Made by a program: the position numbers and the translations under genes. Shown here piece by piece: positions 23,263 to 35,187 of a stretch of 64,000 nucleotides of DNA; position 1 is the stretch's first letter, and each line of letters begins with the position of its first letter. Below the pieces are notes generated by a model. The model saw nothing but the letters and a program-made list of their open reading frames with translations, had not been told where the DNA came from and did no database searches. The DNA is taken from contig LSYV01000007.1 in the NCBI GenBank assembly GCA_001584585.1, positions 1,432,473 through 1,496,472 on the forward strand, given 5' to 3'. This DNA is from Gonium pectorale (lineage: Eukaryota; Chlorophyta; Chlorophyceae; Chlamydomonadales; Volvocaceae).

Positions 23263-26200
23263 ATGTCGTCAGCGTACCAGAAGCCTATCAATATTCCGCC
23301 AGATTTCCCTGCAATCCTGAAGGCGTTCACGCGGGAAATCCTTCGAGCACAGGTAAGCGCCCCAGTGGGACCGTTCGCTATTGCAGCATGTAAGGTATTG
23401 CAGTATACTCGCAGCCAGCCAATATATATGAGTTTGGTGCGCGATACTTCTCTGGGCTTCAAGGGCAGATTGCACCACCGCCTGAGCCTGTCGCGCGAAG
23501 TGCGAATGAGCCTGCCAGCGCGTCGCACGCGAAAGGGGCTGTCGACGTCGAGGAGACGGCGGTCATGTTCGACATCGCGGGACTCACACCCGCGGAGCTG
23601 GAACCACTACTCATGAGTGAGTTTTCCGTTAGAAGAGGGGACATAGCTGGAGCGGTGGTAGGAGGGGCTTGCGGGGGAGCGGGTTACGCCTCCCATTCAC
23701 GGCTTTGCCGACCGTGCGACGTGCCATCTTGTTCCATGTGTATTCTCAGCCTGAGCCCCGAGCGCTATTGATCAACGGCCACGTCTTCCTTCGCTTATTC
23801 AGAGCTCTTCATGGACGCGGACACGGACCGCAGCGGCTTCTTGGACCGGCAGGAGTTCACGCACGTGCTTAAAAACGCAAACTTGAAGTTGACCGACAGG
23901 TACGGGTAGCCACTATACAGGCCCAATGGGAGGAAGCTTATGTAGGCATACGCGTTGGTGCCTGGTGTCCAGGTTGGGGGAATGCTGGGCGACGAGGTTG
24001 CGGCACACACATACTAGTGGGGCACCGCTGCAACCACTGCAACCGCCCGCACCGGGGTCTGGCAACATCCGGCTTCACTGCTGGAGCTGTGGCTGCACTG
24101 CGACTGCAGGTCAATCCGGCAGATCCTGGCTGAGGCGGATGAGAATGATGACGATGTTATACAGTACAAGGAGTTCCTGCCCATCATGGTGGACATCCTC
24201 CAAAGCATCAAGGTGTGTTACGTCATGCGAATGTGCGTGCTTGTGGACAGGCTGCAAACAGGCTAGGCGAGGTAGGCGAGGCGAGGCAAACAGTCGAGCA
24301 GTCTGGCATTCNNNNNNNNNNNNNNNNNNNNNNNNNNNNNNNNNNNNNNNNNNNNNNNNNNNNNNNNNNNNNNNNNNNNNNNNNNNNNNNNNNNNNNNNN
24401 NNNNNNNNNNNNNNNNNNNNNNNNNNNNNNNNNNNNNNNNNNNNNNNNNNNNNNNNNNNNNNNNNNNNNNNNNNNNNNNNNNNNNNNNNNNNNNNNNNNN
24501 NNNNNNNNNNNNNNNNNNNNNNNNNNNNNNNNNNNNNNNNNNNNNNNNNGTTACGCATAGGCACTGGCTGAGCTGGTGTGTGCATTGACCTCGAGGTGGT
24601 GAGGCTATGCAGACCTTTGGCGCATTGCACAGCAGGGTGCTGCTGCTGGACGGCGGAGTCCCGGGAAGGGCAACTACACCGGGGCACGCTTAGAGATGTC
24701 CCAGAGATGAGGAAGGCTTTGCTCTGGGAAGCCACCAGCAGGCGAACAGGAGAGGCAAGGGGCCAATTGTCCCAACAGATCCGTGCGCTGCTGCATTTGC
24801 ATATGTATGCCGAAGGCGTTGCTGAACGGGCGCGTCGTTGCTGATGCGGCTTCCCTGGAGGCAGCCGGGGTCAGCACGCAGACTCTCATCGGTAACAACC
24901 GTGGTAGGTGCCGCCGGTTGCCGGATCATGGTCATCCAGGCCCGCCTGCGCGTTGCTGTACTGCCCTCTGCCAACAGGCCAAGGAGCAGGCCAAGGCGAT
25001 GATGCACGGCGTGGAGACCATGGTGCGGTCCGAGGTGGAGACTATGCTGCTGCACGGCCTTCCGCAGGACGAGCTCGAGGTAAGCTGCAAGGCGATGGGG
25101 CCAGGCAACAGCGTCATAAAGAGAGCATTCAATTCAAACACTGTGGTGGCGGCCTAAATGCGCGCCTTCGCCACTTGAGCTGTCCTGAACTTGCGTGTTC
25201 CCTCTGTGTGTGACCGAAGGCGCTCATGCTCAAGGTGTTCAAGAAGGCAGATGCTGATGGCAGCGGGCAGCTGAACAGGTAGGCCAGATCCCCACAAGCT
25301 GGATGCTTATACATGTGCCATTGCAGCCGGCATCTGGAGCGGTACAGTGTTTGCCTTCGTGCTCGTGTGGTTGCATACGGATTGAGACGCACTGGTGGCT
25401 TCCTTGGTGGTGCCCTCCCCCTGAGCCTGCCTGGGCCCACAAACCTACATGTTCGGGCCTAAAGCTTCTTGTTTAAGTATGGGTTTTTGACTGGGGTTTG
25501 AGTGTGCACTTACAGGCCAAGCTTGTATTTCTGCGGCCATGCATCTGCCCTTCCAGCCTGCCGCTGATGCGAGCCGAAGATCAACGGCTGCCGCCGCAGG
25601 GTAGCACTCTCCTTATTTCGTCTTGTCACCAGTTCTCCCGGCGCCGCTGCCGATGCTCACGCGTGTAGGCACGAGTTTAAGGAGGCCCTCAAGGCCGCAG
25701 AGCTGGGTTTGACCCGTAAGGACATCAACCTCATCCTGTCGCACATTGACGTGGACAAGGATGGGCTGGTGTCGTACGAGGAGTTCATCCCCGTCTGCTT
25801 CCAGGTGGGCAGGGGACCAGGGGGGCATGAGGGGCCGGCTCAGGGGTCCGTTGGGTCGACTGCATCACTGTGTGTTTTCAAGGTGGCGGCAAGAGAGAAC
25901 GGAGGTGTGAAGCGATCCTCTTGGACGGCGCGGCGCGCGGGCTTCTTGCTCCCTATTGACCCTTTACGTGCTGTGCTGGTGCCGTCCGCTCCCAAGCGCG
26001 CTCCCCCTTCCTCCGTACTACAATTGTTCGCGGCCATGACCCGCACACTTGCGCACCTAGGTGCTTGTGGAGCGCTTCAAGGACGAGATCGTAGTGAACG
26101 ACATCCTGGGCAACACCGACGAGCTGCAGCAGATGCTGCTCAACGCCTTCCGGGACGCGGACCCCGAGAACACCGGCCTGCTCAGCCAGCGCCAGGTGCG

Positions 26201-27607
26201 GCCGCCGCTCTGGGGGCGGTTTCCATGCAGAATGCAGCTTGATTGGCGCTTAGGTTTGGGGCCGGGTCGCGCTGGGCAACCCTCGCACAGTATAAGTGGT
26301 AGACACTCTGAAGCGACCGGGGCTAACGTCTGGGCTTGCATCTGCGGCTGCAGGTCAAGTCCATCTTCAAGGACCTGTCATATCAGGCGCTCGGCCTGAC
26401 CACGCTGCAGACCGTCAGCCTGCTCAGCCAGGCGCCCACCACGCCCGACGGCATGGTGCAGTACATCCAGTTTGTGCCGCAGGCCGCCTCCATCATCCGG
26501 TCCATGTACGATGTCGAGAGCATGAAGAGCCGCATGAACGCCATCAAGGCTGTGGCGGAGGCGGGCGGCATGCAGGTGGGGCTGGGTGCAGTGAGTGAGT
26601 GAGCGACGAGCGTGTTCCGGTAGTGCTTGCAGACAAAGTGATTTGAGCAGCACCAGTGGTGGGCGCGGCTCTGACCGCAGGCCACAGTAGCCTATTCTGG
26701 CCACCATTGCCTTCCCTCTCGAGCTCACTCATGCGCCTCCCATCCCTCCCTCGTGTACCGCACCCGGGCCCTCCGCAACCCCGTAGGCTCTGGGCGCGCT
26801 GGACCTGGAGCAGCTGCGCAGCGTGCTGAGCAGCGCGTTCCAGGAGGTTGACACGGAGGGCAGCGGCCAGCTGAGCTACCCGCAAGTGGTGCAGGTGCTG
26901 GAGAGCCTTAACAGCCTGGCGCCGGACGCAAACCTGGTGCTGAGCGAGCAGCACATGAAGGCGAGTGGGGCGGGACGGCGAATGGGGCAAGGGTACCGCA
27001 GTAAACGGTCTGGATGCGGAGAGCCTGGGTTCCTAGTTGCGGCTGGTCCAGAGGAGTGCGAACGGAGTGGCGGCGGAGGTAGGGAGCGGCGTGTTATACT
27101 CAGGAAGGGGCGTAAGCGGTGGCCATGGAAAAGGAGCGACGGGGGATGGGTGCGACTGCTCGTTTGCCTTGCTCGCTTGCCTTCTTCTGTACCACCCGCC
27201 CGCCCTGCTGGTAACTCGCGCCTTCGGTGTGTATGACCGTAGAGGTGTGGTGTGGCTCCCCAATGCAGTGTTTCATTTTTGACGGTGCCACAGATCGGGG
27301 TGCGCCGAGCATGTGGGGGACCGGCAACGCCAGGCTCTATCTTCGTGATTGATAATAGCATGTGAGCACGTCCGACGACATTGCTTCGGCACCAAGCATA
27401 TGTCGTTTTCCGACCCGCACCCTACCACAGGCCATGTTTGCGGCCATCGACGCGGACGAGAGCGGCACCGTCACCTGGACGGAGTTGGTCAACTTCATCT
27501 GCGACGCGCTGGAGCACATGGAGCGGGAGGCGTACATCGCCGCCGCCAAGGAGAACGGGGAGGCCGCCGGGGCAGACGGCGAATCTGCTCAGGACGACGC
27601 CGAGTAG
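23263..27607 (+). CDS. RSP7: radial spoke protein 7 (RIIa domain plus EF-hands)
   Basis: Exons 23263-23352, 23415-23616, 23803-23899, 24110-24212, 24978-25079, 25220-25278, 25669-25804, 26061-26195, 26354-26575, 26787-26960 and 27431-27607 join in phase throughout and give 498 residues. Residues about 10-45 form an RIIa dimerisation/docking domain (IPPDFPAILKAFTREILRAQ, then PANIYEFGARYF). About seven EF-hand-like loops follow: DADTDRSGFLD, DENDDDVIQ, ADADGSGQL, DVDKDGLVS, DADPENTGL, VDTEGSGQL and DADESGTVT. Known: RSP7 is a radial-spoke stalk protein of the flagellar axoneme with exactly this combination; RIIa domains dock amphipathic helices. Inference: orthology from domain order and length. 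Oddities: the intron after 26960 has a GC donor (AAG/gcgagt), and the N gap in the fourth intron could hide an exon. The DENDDDVIQ loop lacks a normal glycine and may not bind calcium. Confidence 0.9.
24312..24549. other. assembly gap, 238 N
   Basis: A run of N inside the RSP7 intron between 24213 and 24977. The flanking exons join in phase, so no exon is required, but an in-frame one could be missing. Confidence 0.99.
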
Positions 27608-28473
27608 GCGGGAGTCCCACGGGGCATGGGGCGAAGGACCGGCCGGCCGCCGGCGTTTGGGGTCTGCGGGCTAACTGGGACTTGGGGAGTGGAGGCATTT
27701 GCATCAGGCAGACCTTGCAGCTGCGCTAAGTGGGGTACGCAGGGTGTGGTGTATAAGTACTACCCTTCGCGGGGCCGCTGCTGGCTCATGGAGGCATCCC
27801 AGGAGTCGCTGTACGTAGACGCATATGGCCTGGCTGCGTCCTGACCGGCAATTGAATTGGCACAAAACGCGTTGGCGTACACCCTGTGGTCTTGCATGAT
27901 GTGGCTTTCTATACTTGATCCCTTGTGTGGTCAACATGACTGATGGGTTATCCCGTACATTTTCACGAGCCGCTGCGGCATCCGCGCTGCTCGTCCCGAC
28001 GCACCGTTCGAAAATATGGCGGCGCCATGGCGACCGCCACCAGACTTTGGTAGTCGCCAGCCTGTTTGCAAGAGGCTTTTTTCCAAAGATGTTCCGTTCA
28101 GTTCTGAGCGTTATGTAAAATGGAAACGCTGCAATATAGACCCTGATCGGCATGATCACTTGATTGACGGGGCCACGCAGCTCCTTGCGCTGTGGCTCAA
28201 GCGAGGATGTCACTAGGCCATACTCAACCTACATAATATGCAACCAGTCTCCAGTGCCCTCCACCCCCAGCCTGGCTCGCCCTCACCTCCGTCAGCCCAA
28301 TACCATTTAAAAATAGCAGTCGCGCCGTGAGGTGCCTCGGTCGACGCGTAGGGCGTGTATGCATCGTCTGCCCCCCGCCCCACTTGCAGCCTTGCGATTC
28401 GCGCGTCAACGCCCGTTGCGCGTCGCGTCCTAGCCTGCTCACACCCAGTATGCGGTCCCACGAGCACTCCCCC
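27608..28473. other. spacer between converging RSP7 and CPBP genes
   Basis: This contains the RSP7 3' UTR and its likely poly(A) signal, then the presumed 3' UTR of the minus-strand CPBP protease. No further gene is seen. Confidence 0.6.
28114..28118 (+). terminator. TGTAA poly(A) signal, candidate for RSP7
   Basis: The only TGTAA I noticed between the RSP7 stop and the next gene, 507 bases after the stop codon. Confidence 0.5.
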
Positions 28474-31080
28474 TCACACGAATGCCTCCTTGCCGAGCAG
28501 CAGTATCCCCGCCAGCTGGTATGCGTTCCAGCCGGCATGGAACGCCAGCGGCGCCGCCAGCGACGCTGTGCGCAGGTAGAGCAGGTCGCAGGTGGCGGAG
28601 AGCGCGGCGATGGGCAGCAGGTTGCCCGGGCCCAGGTGCAGCGCCGCGAAGGAGGCGGAGCTGAGCGCCACGCAGGCGGGCAGCGGCAGCACGCGCGTCA
28701 TTGAGGCCAGGAAGAAGCCGCGCCAGAATGTCTGCACCATGAGGTGTAGACGGTGTGTCAGGGGCACGCACCCGTTCGCGAACCTAACGTGAGCTGTTTG
28801 TGGTTTGGAAGCACGCGTGGATGCATGGGCTCACCGCATCAGTGCCGATGGCACCCTGGGCCGACCGGGCAAGCCCGCACGTGCAACCCAAACCGTTGCC
28901 CGGACCGCTCACCTCCTCCCAGAACGGCCCCACCAGGCAGGACGCCGCCAGGTGCAGGGCAACGCTGACGCCGTCGCCGGCCTGCTCGCAGTCCCGCAAT
29001 GCTGCCACTAGGCCAGACCCCGGGTCGGGTAGCAGCGGCGACATGCCAACCGCCTGCACCGCGGGAGCCAGAGAAGGAGTGAAAAAAGAGAAATCTGTTG
29101 GGGGTCACCGTCACGGGAAGGCTCCATGCGCAAGACCGTCGGCGGTTAGGAGCCACGCTGAACCGGTGGCGTATCGTAAGTAGTCCGACGGAATTTCCCC
29201 CGCCAACGCCCGAACCGCACCTGCTCCACCCCCAACCATAGGTTATACATGGCCGGGTCTGCAAGCGGGTAGGCCACCGCCGCCAGCAGCGCCACCGTGG
29301 AAGCCATGCCCGGCTGCAGCTCAAAGCGGAAGTGGCCCGCAGCCCTGGGGCGTAGAGGCAGTGTAACGGATGAGGCCAGGTGCCGCTCCGGAGAGCGGGC
29401 TCTCGCGCTGCAGCTCCGCAGCGGTAACTACCGCACGGCAAGCCGGGAGCACGAGGGAACACCGCTGCGACTGCGAGCGATAGCCGGCGCCGCACTAGCT
29501 ACCTCAGCAAAGAGCAGCAGGCCTTCCCTAGAAGACATAACTGCCTGACGTAGCACGTTTCCCTGATGAGCACATTTAAGTCGTGCCTCACTAGCCATAG
29601 CCCGCGGTCTGCGCACATGTTCGCGCCTGTAGGCCGCCGCTGGCTGGCCCGGGACGCCCATCCGCCCAGCGCTGCGCCTCCCACCCCCTCGCTTTCCCCG
29701 CACCCGCCTGGGTCGGCTCTGTCGCAGGCCCATGAATAGCACCGCCAGCGCAAGGCAGCAGCACAGGCACTCGAGGCCCAGGTGCCGTACCGCGCCGCCC
29801 AGCACCTCGTCCGAGGCGATGGCGGCGGCCTGCGGCAACGGGTCGACCCGTCGGCAGCCGCTCAGCCCTACTGCGTTGTGTACTCGTCCAACGCACGGCT
29901 ATATACACGGGTCGGACCATAATCACAAACGGACTACAGGCGCTGTCACAGTGGGCGCTGGCTACGACACCCCCAGCCGCGCACATATGCACATGCATTT
30001 GCACATGCACGTGACGCCCTCCACAGCCTACAATGCCACTGAAAACCCGCAGCGCGAGACCACCAGCGCAAGACGCAGCCTCCCCAGAGCCGCAGCCCCG
30101 GATCCGGTTTTAAACGACAATCTGCACCTGCGGTGTCTGCGCCGTCGTTGCGACGCCCACGACCGCCAAGGCCACGCTCCACCCCATGACCTGAAATGTG
30201 GCACCGAGCGCGGACAGACGCGAGACATGTACTTGGGCTCCTTTGACAGCAGGGCATCCGGTAGAACATGGCAACGGCAGTCAGAAGGACCCGTGCGCGG
30301 ACTGCAGCCATGCTGACTGGGCCCTTGCAAGTGGTGCCCGTCTGTCAGCATCCGCAGGCTCACAAGCGTCGCTGCGCTATGCACCAGGCACGGACGGGGG
30401 CGCCTGGACAATGTCACATTGGTGAGCCGCTCGTGGCCTCTCCTGCCCGGCGGCCCCCATGCGTCCTGCAAGACCATGAGTCGCCGCAGTGACGAGAGGG
30501 CCTTGCAGATGGCAGCCTGCCGAATCAGCGGCCCATCAGCGGAGTGTTGGTGCTCCCTGCCCTATGTCGACAGCATGCCCTTATCACAACGCGCCCCCAC
30601 CCGTCCTCCCGCCCCCCGCCCCCATACCTGGGCTAACTGCAGAGGGCCCCAGGGCACTTTAGGGAATGCTCGCCGTGCACTTTCGAGCAGCCGGCCCTCA
30701 GCCACCTCCGACAGCAGGACTGAGGGGCTAAGAGCCGGAGGCGCGGCCGCGTCATATCGCTGCGCCATTGAGCCGCCTGCGACTGGGGATGCGTCTGGGG
30801 CAGCCGCCGTGGATGAGGATGACGGTGGACCCGTTGGGTGCGGACGCTCGCTGGCCCCACCCCCGACGACGGTTGAGGGGGCGCCCTCCGCATCAGCCGG
30901 GCTAGCACGCGGGCGTCCTCCGCCGTCATGATACTGGTTGTGGATGTCGCTTCGCAGAGTGCTCCATCCTTGCCGTAAGGGGTGGCGGAGGCGCTGGGCG
31001 GGTTTAGCCACGACGTGGGTCGGGGTTAGCCCCCAAGGCTGGCAGCCGACAGCCGCTCTGAAAGCGCCGTCGAGCGCCAT
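28474..31080 (-). CDS. CPBP-family (CAAX/Rce1-like) intramembrane protease, probably organellar
   Basis: The last exons are firm: 29344-29221, 29053-28913 and 28731-28474 join in phase. The first exon (31080-30628) encodes an Ala/Pro/Ser-rich leader that could be a transit peptide. Middle exons include membrane segments around 30240-30125 (VMGWSVALAVVGVATTA) and 29835-29715 (LCCCLALAVLFMGL), with borders not fixed. Known: CPBP proteins carry EExxxR, FxxxH and HxxxN as the glutamate-protease centre. All three are here: EETFWR formed exactly across the 28913/28731 splice, FAALH, and HAGWN. Some family members cleave prenylated CAAX proteins; plant plastid members have little-known substrates. 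Inference: a catalytically intact membrane protease, likely plastid-targeted. It is divergent from the WBP11-like gene. Confidence 0.8.
29089..29113 (+). repeat. dispersed repeat B, copy 4 (short)
   Basis: gtgaaaaaagagaaatctg matches the reverse complement of the 50306-50340 copy almost base for base. It lies in a CPBP intron (29054-29220). Only the core is recognisable, so it is the weakest copy. Confidence 0.4.
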
Positions 31081-31396
31081 TGGGTTGAAGCGCAATTCGA
31101 GGGCGACCTTGCGCGCAGAACTAGCAGAACTAGTTCCGTACGGCGCACCCGTACGACAACCTATAGAGAGAAGGCTGTTGCAATGATGCAGTTGTTGATA
31201 CCTTTTCTAGCTTTCAACCAAAATCACACTTCGACCGGGCAAGCAACGTCCTAGACTCACACCTGCTGCTCCTGCTTTTCCTAAGCGAAACGGCTCTGAC
31301 ATATACTAGCTATATCACGCTTTTAAAGGGGTCGGCGGGCGGGGCCCAGCCCCGTCCAAGCCAATCTAGAACCGTGTCTTAGCCGCTTTTGCCAAA
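31081..31396. promoter_or_regulatory. shared bidirectional promoter region, CPBP protease / WBP11
   Basis: Only 316 bases separate the ATG of the minus-strand CPBP gene (31080) from the ATG of the plus-strand WBP11-like gene (31397), so both promoters and 5' UTRs must share this interval. It is clearly AT-richer than the flanks up to about 31320. No convincing TATA element at a fixed distance was identified. Confidence 0.6.
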
Positions 31397-33899
31397 ATGG
31401 TGAAGACAAAGGGAGGCCGCCTCCTTAATCCTGCGGATGCGTTCCGCAAGGAGCAGCGGAAGAAGGAGGTGGCGCGGAACAAAATGGAGCGGAAGTTCAT
31501 TCGCGAGGGAGCGAAGCTGCGGTCAGAACCGGACATCCTTAAAAAGGAGCTGCAGGAGCTGATTGATCTGGAGGAGAACGGCACGCTGCCCAAGAATCTA
31601 AAGCTCAAGAAGAAGGCCCTGCAGGAAGCCTATGACCAGGCCCTGAAGCGGAAAAAGGTGGGCGGACCCCTATTATGAAGGGCTTGACCCCCGGGGGAAG
31701 CGGGGCACGCGAGGGGTCGGGCGGGGGAGAAGGGGTTGCGCACTGCAGTCCCTTGCCGTGTCCCGCAACCTGCACACCGTCTTGAGTTGCCAAGGCCTCG
31801 CTAATGCGCTCAAACCTGACGCAGGAGGAGGAGCTCAAAGCCAGGACGGGCGGGCCGCAGCTGGCTGCTCCGGGCGCGGCGGGGCCCGTCATGCTGCGGC
31901 CGCAAGACTCGCCGTACTACCACCCAACTCTCAACCCAAGCGGCGCGCCGCCGCCAGGCAAGGGTGTCGTTCCCACCGTGCCCTCCAAGGCGCCTGCCGG
32001 GCCAGCCATCCCAGTGCCTAAGGCGCCGCCGCTGCCGTCGGGGCCAAAGCCAAACCTGCCACCGCCGCCTGGGGCGCCGCCTCTGCCGAAGGGCCCAACC
32101 CCGGGTGGGCCGCCGGCACAGCCGCTCCCACCTCCTGACGAGCCGCCTCCGCCAGTGCTGCCGCCGCCGGACCACCCGCCGCCAGGGTATGTCATACCGC
32201 CGACCTCAGCGGCCGCAGGGCGGCTGCCGCCGCCCTCAGGGCCACCTCCCGTGGCAGCAGGCGGGCGGTTACCACCGCCGCCGGGGCCGCCGCCACCGGC
32301 GCTGGCGGCTGCAGCAGCGACTGCCGCGACGGCGTCCGCCAAGGCAGCTGACTCACAACTTTCGGCCCCGGGTAGGTATCTGTCGCTTCCTTCGCAGGAA
32401 GAACTGCAGGGACTGCAGCCTCGACCGGGAACTGCTTCATGGGCCTGTATCAGGCATATGCAAGTCTTAAACTCGTCACGGCTGGAGTCGAGCGCGGTGA
32501 CTGTTTGCTTCATAGCCCTTGGGTCTCGGATGAGCGAAGCCCAGGCGAGACACTCCCTAACAAGTGGAAGTAGGGTCCTGCAGCTCTGCAGCCGATTGTT
32601 GTGCCTCGCCGGGCAGTGCCCATGTTGAGCTTGGCGCTAGCACGCTTGCCAATCCTTAGAAGTCGGATGCGTGCAGCTGACCGTTGTGGGCCCCTTGCCC
32701 ACCGCGAGCAGGGACGGAGGAGGACGGCCCGCCTGGCGTGGGCCCTGGGTCGGCGGCAGCCGCAGGAGCGCCAACAGCAGCAGCGCCTGGGCCAGGGGCG
32801 GCAGGCGGGACAGGCAGCGCACCCGGGCCAGGCGGCGCAGCCGGCGGGATGCCCCTGCCACCTCCGCCAGGGCCACCGCCGGTACTACCGCCAGGCTTGC
32901 CGCCGCCACCTCCGATGGGGATGGGACCGCCGCCAGGCATGCTCCCTCCACCACCGCCGCACATGTTCCCGCCGCCGATGCCACCTCCGATGATGGCGCC
33001 GCCTCACATGGGTAAGCCTGGGCCGAGCGCTTGGTTGGGGTACGGGGATGTTACGGCTGTGCAGCATGGTAATTACGCGAACCCAGGGCAAGGCCGAACG
33101 GGAAGACATCCCTGGGTCCGGGCAGCCGGGCGTTGACTCGCCTGGGATGTGTGGCGGATCGCGAGGTACACAGCAAGCATGTCCACAGTTGATGCGACGA
33201 GCGGGCCGAGTCAACGCTGCAGTACTTCTAAGGAGCGTGTTTCGAGCTCTTAAACCAGGGTTTTTCTTTTCCCGCTGCCCTCATCTCTGCAGCCGCTCCG
33301 CTTGCCCAGTACGCGGCGCCACCTGCGGTAGCCCCTGCTGCCGCCGCGCGGCTCAGCAAGGACGCGGCGGCCGCCACCATCACGGGTGCATCAACGGTCG
33401 CCAAGCGGTTGCCGGCCACACAAGACAAGCAGCTGCTGTCGCTGGTGCGTGGAGGCTGGTCCGGGGCCCACAGGCCAGGGCCGGGGTTAGGCGTTAGGGG
33501 ATAGACGCATCGCTTGGCTGGCGCTGTTGTCGCGTCAATCAGGCTGCGTCAGCAAGATACCGTGTTAACCCAACAGTTCTTTGCCTGTTCCTGACCTTGT
33601 GGTGCGCATTTCCAGTCTCCATTGGGGCGCCGTGTGACCGGCCCTGCACTCTGCGCCTTGCTCGCTGCGCTGCTCTGCAGGTGCCCGCCTCGCTCCGCGT
33701 GCGCCGAGACGACGCGCCCAAGCCCAAGCGACAGGCTACGGGCGCGGGGCGCGCGGACGCGAGCTCGGGCTTCGGCCTGGCGCCCAAGCCCGCATCGGCC
33801 GGGGAGGGTGGCAAGGGCGCCGATGGGGGTTCAGCGTCCACCGACCAGAAGTATCTCGACTTCCTGGCGAGCGTTGCCGACCTGGGCGCCTTTGACTGA
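31397..33899 (+). CDS. WBP11: WW-domain-binding protein 11-like pre-mRNA splicing factor
   Basis: Exons 31397-31657, 31795-32371, 32712-33011, 33293-33444 and 33681-33899 join in phase to 502 residues. Residues 1-87 are the charged Wbp11 N-terminal domain (GGRLLNPADAFRKEQRKKEV, DILKKELQELIDLEE). Residues about 130-375 are proline-rich with many PPPPGPPP and PPGxPP blocks, the ligand type bound by WW and GYF domains. The end carries VPASLRVRRDD and a final acidic/aromatic tail (YLDFLASVADLGAFD), both typical of the family. Known: WBP11 is a nuclear splicing factor associated with PQBP1 and the spliceosome. Inference: single-copy housekeeping function in the nucleus. The open minus-strand frames across the proline blocks are mirror artefacts of GC-rich codons. 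Confidence 0.87.
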
Positions 33900-35187
33900 G
33901 CTGGGGCGGCGCTGCTGAGATGGTGGGCTTGGTGGGAAAGCAACGAGGAAAGACAGGGCATCTGCCGCTTTCCAACGGAACTTGTGGAGGATGCTGTGGC
34001 CGCCCAATACAGGCTGGTCAGGGAAGGACCCCGCCGGGGAACCCACCTGCCAAGGAAGTCGTGCTTGCTGTCTCTGTCAGATGCAGCGCTGCGTTAGTCT
34101 GAGCTCGCAGTGTCTGGATACGTGGACGAGCTAAGGGCACCATACTGTGTGTGTCTGTAAGGCGTTGCGTTTGCCCCCAATCACCCCGAAAGTGAGGACG
34201 ACCCTTCAGGTTCATTTCCATTATACGGTCGAGGCCTCGGCAGTATCAGCATTTCGCCTAGGTCAACCGCCGGATCATATGAGACCTGCAGCTGCAGGCA
34301 GTACTCTTGCGATGAACGGGTATACACGTATTACATGGGCCTCGCTTCCAGCGCCCCTCTTTTTCTCCTCTACCACCACCACCACCCCGACATCACGTGT
34401 CTGGCGCTCACCTCAAACGCGTCATATGACGCAATCATGGGAGGACGCAATCTTCCCTCTTCATCCCAGCGAACGCAATGCCATACGCACGTGCACATGT
34501 ACGGCAAATGACCAGAATGCACTCGCCCTGCAGACAGGGACTCAGTAAGCCCGCTCCCGACGTCGGCTCCCAGAGCGTCACACGACAGGCACCCAAACCC
34601 TGGGAGCCAACCAACGCACTTACCAAGCCCACGCAATCCAGCGCAGTCACTGCCTGCCCCTGGGCAACCAGGGAAGCCTGCAGATAGCTACAAGCATGCA
34701 CGCTGCGCAGTATTAGCTCCGCCCTGACAACATCGCTGCGAAACACTCGGGGCCGTCGTCGTCACGCATAACCCACCAGGCACATACATACGCAAGCGCT
34801 GCCAAGTTGGGCATCCCACATTTTTCGTCATACGTGGTCTCGCTACTTCGATAGATGCCCGCCCGCGACTACACCTGCAAGCACCGCAAAGCCAACGAGC
34901 CCCCCCGGCCCCCACCCGCAGCCTGCCGAAACATCTTCCGTGTCGTGCGCGAGAGCAATTAGCGCCATGCCGCAACCCCAAGCACCTTCATCCCCGCGGC
35001 AACTCCTGCTCGCGCCCCTCGTATTAGCTATATCCCTAATATCCCACCGTTCACAGCCCTTCCGATGCCAGCCTTCCAAGCCGCCCGGCTCCAGTACATG
35101 GACGGGCTACGGAGCCGCGCCACCTCGTTGTGACCCCACATATTGCATTTCCGGCAGCGACCTAGAGGGCTCTGCTCTCCGCCACGT
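33900..35187. other. spacer between converging WBP11 and SULP1 genes
   Basis: Holds both 3' UTRs. It includes a short ACC microsatellite near 34372-34387. No coding exon was recognised. Confidence 0.6.
34156..34160 (+). terminator. TGTAA poly(A) signal, candidate for WBP11
   Basis: TGTAA 257 bases past the WBP11 stop codon, a normal distance for a volvocine 3' UTR. Confidence 0.6.

Noticed and set aside
31917..32513. Gly-rich minus-strand frame
   Set aside because: Mirror of the WBP11 proline repeats, which have phase-correct exons and family ends on the plus strand.
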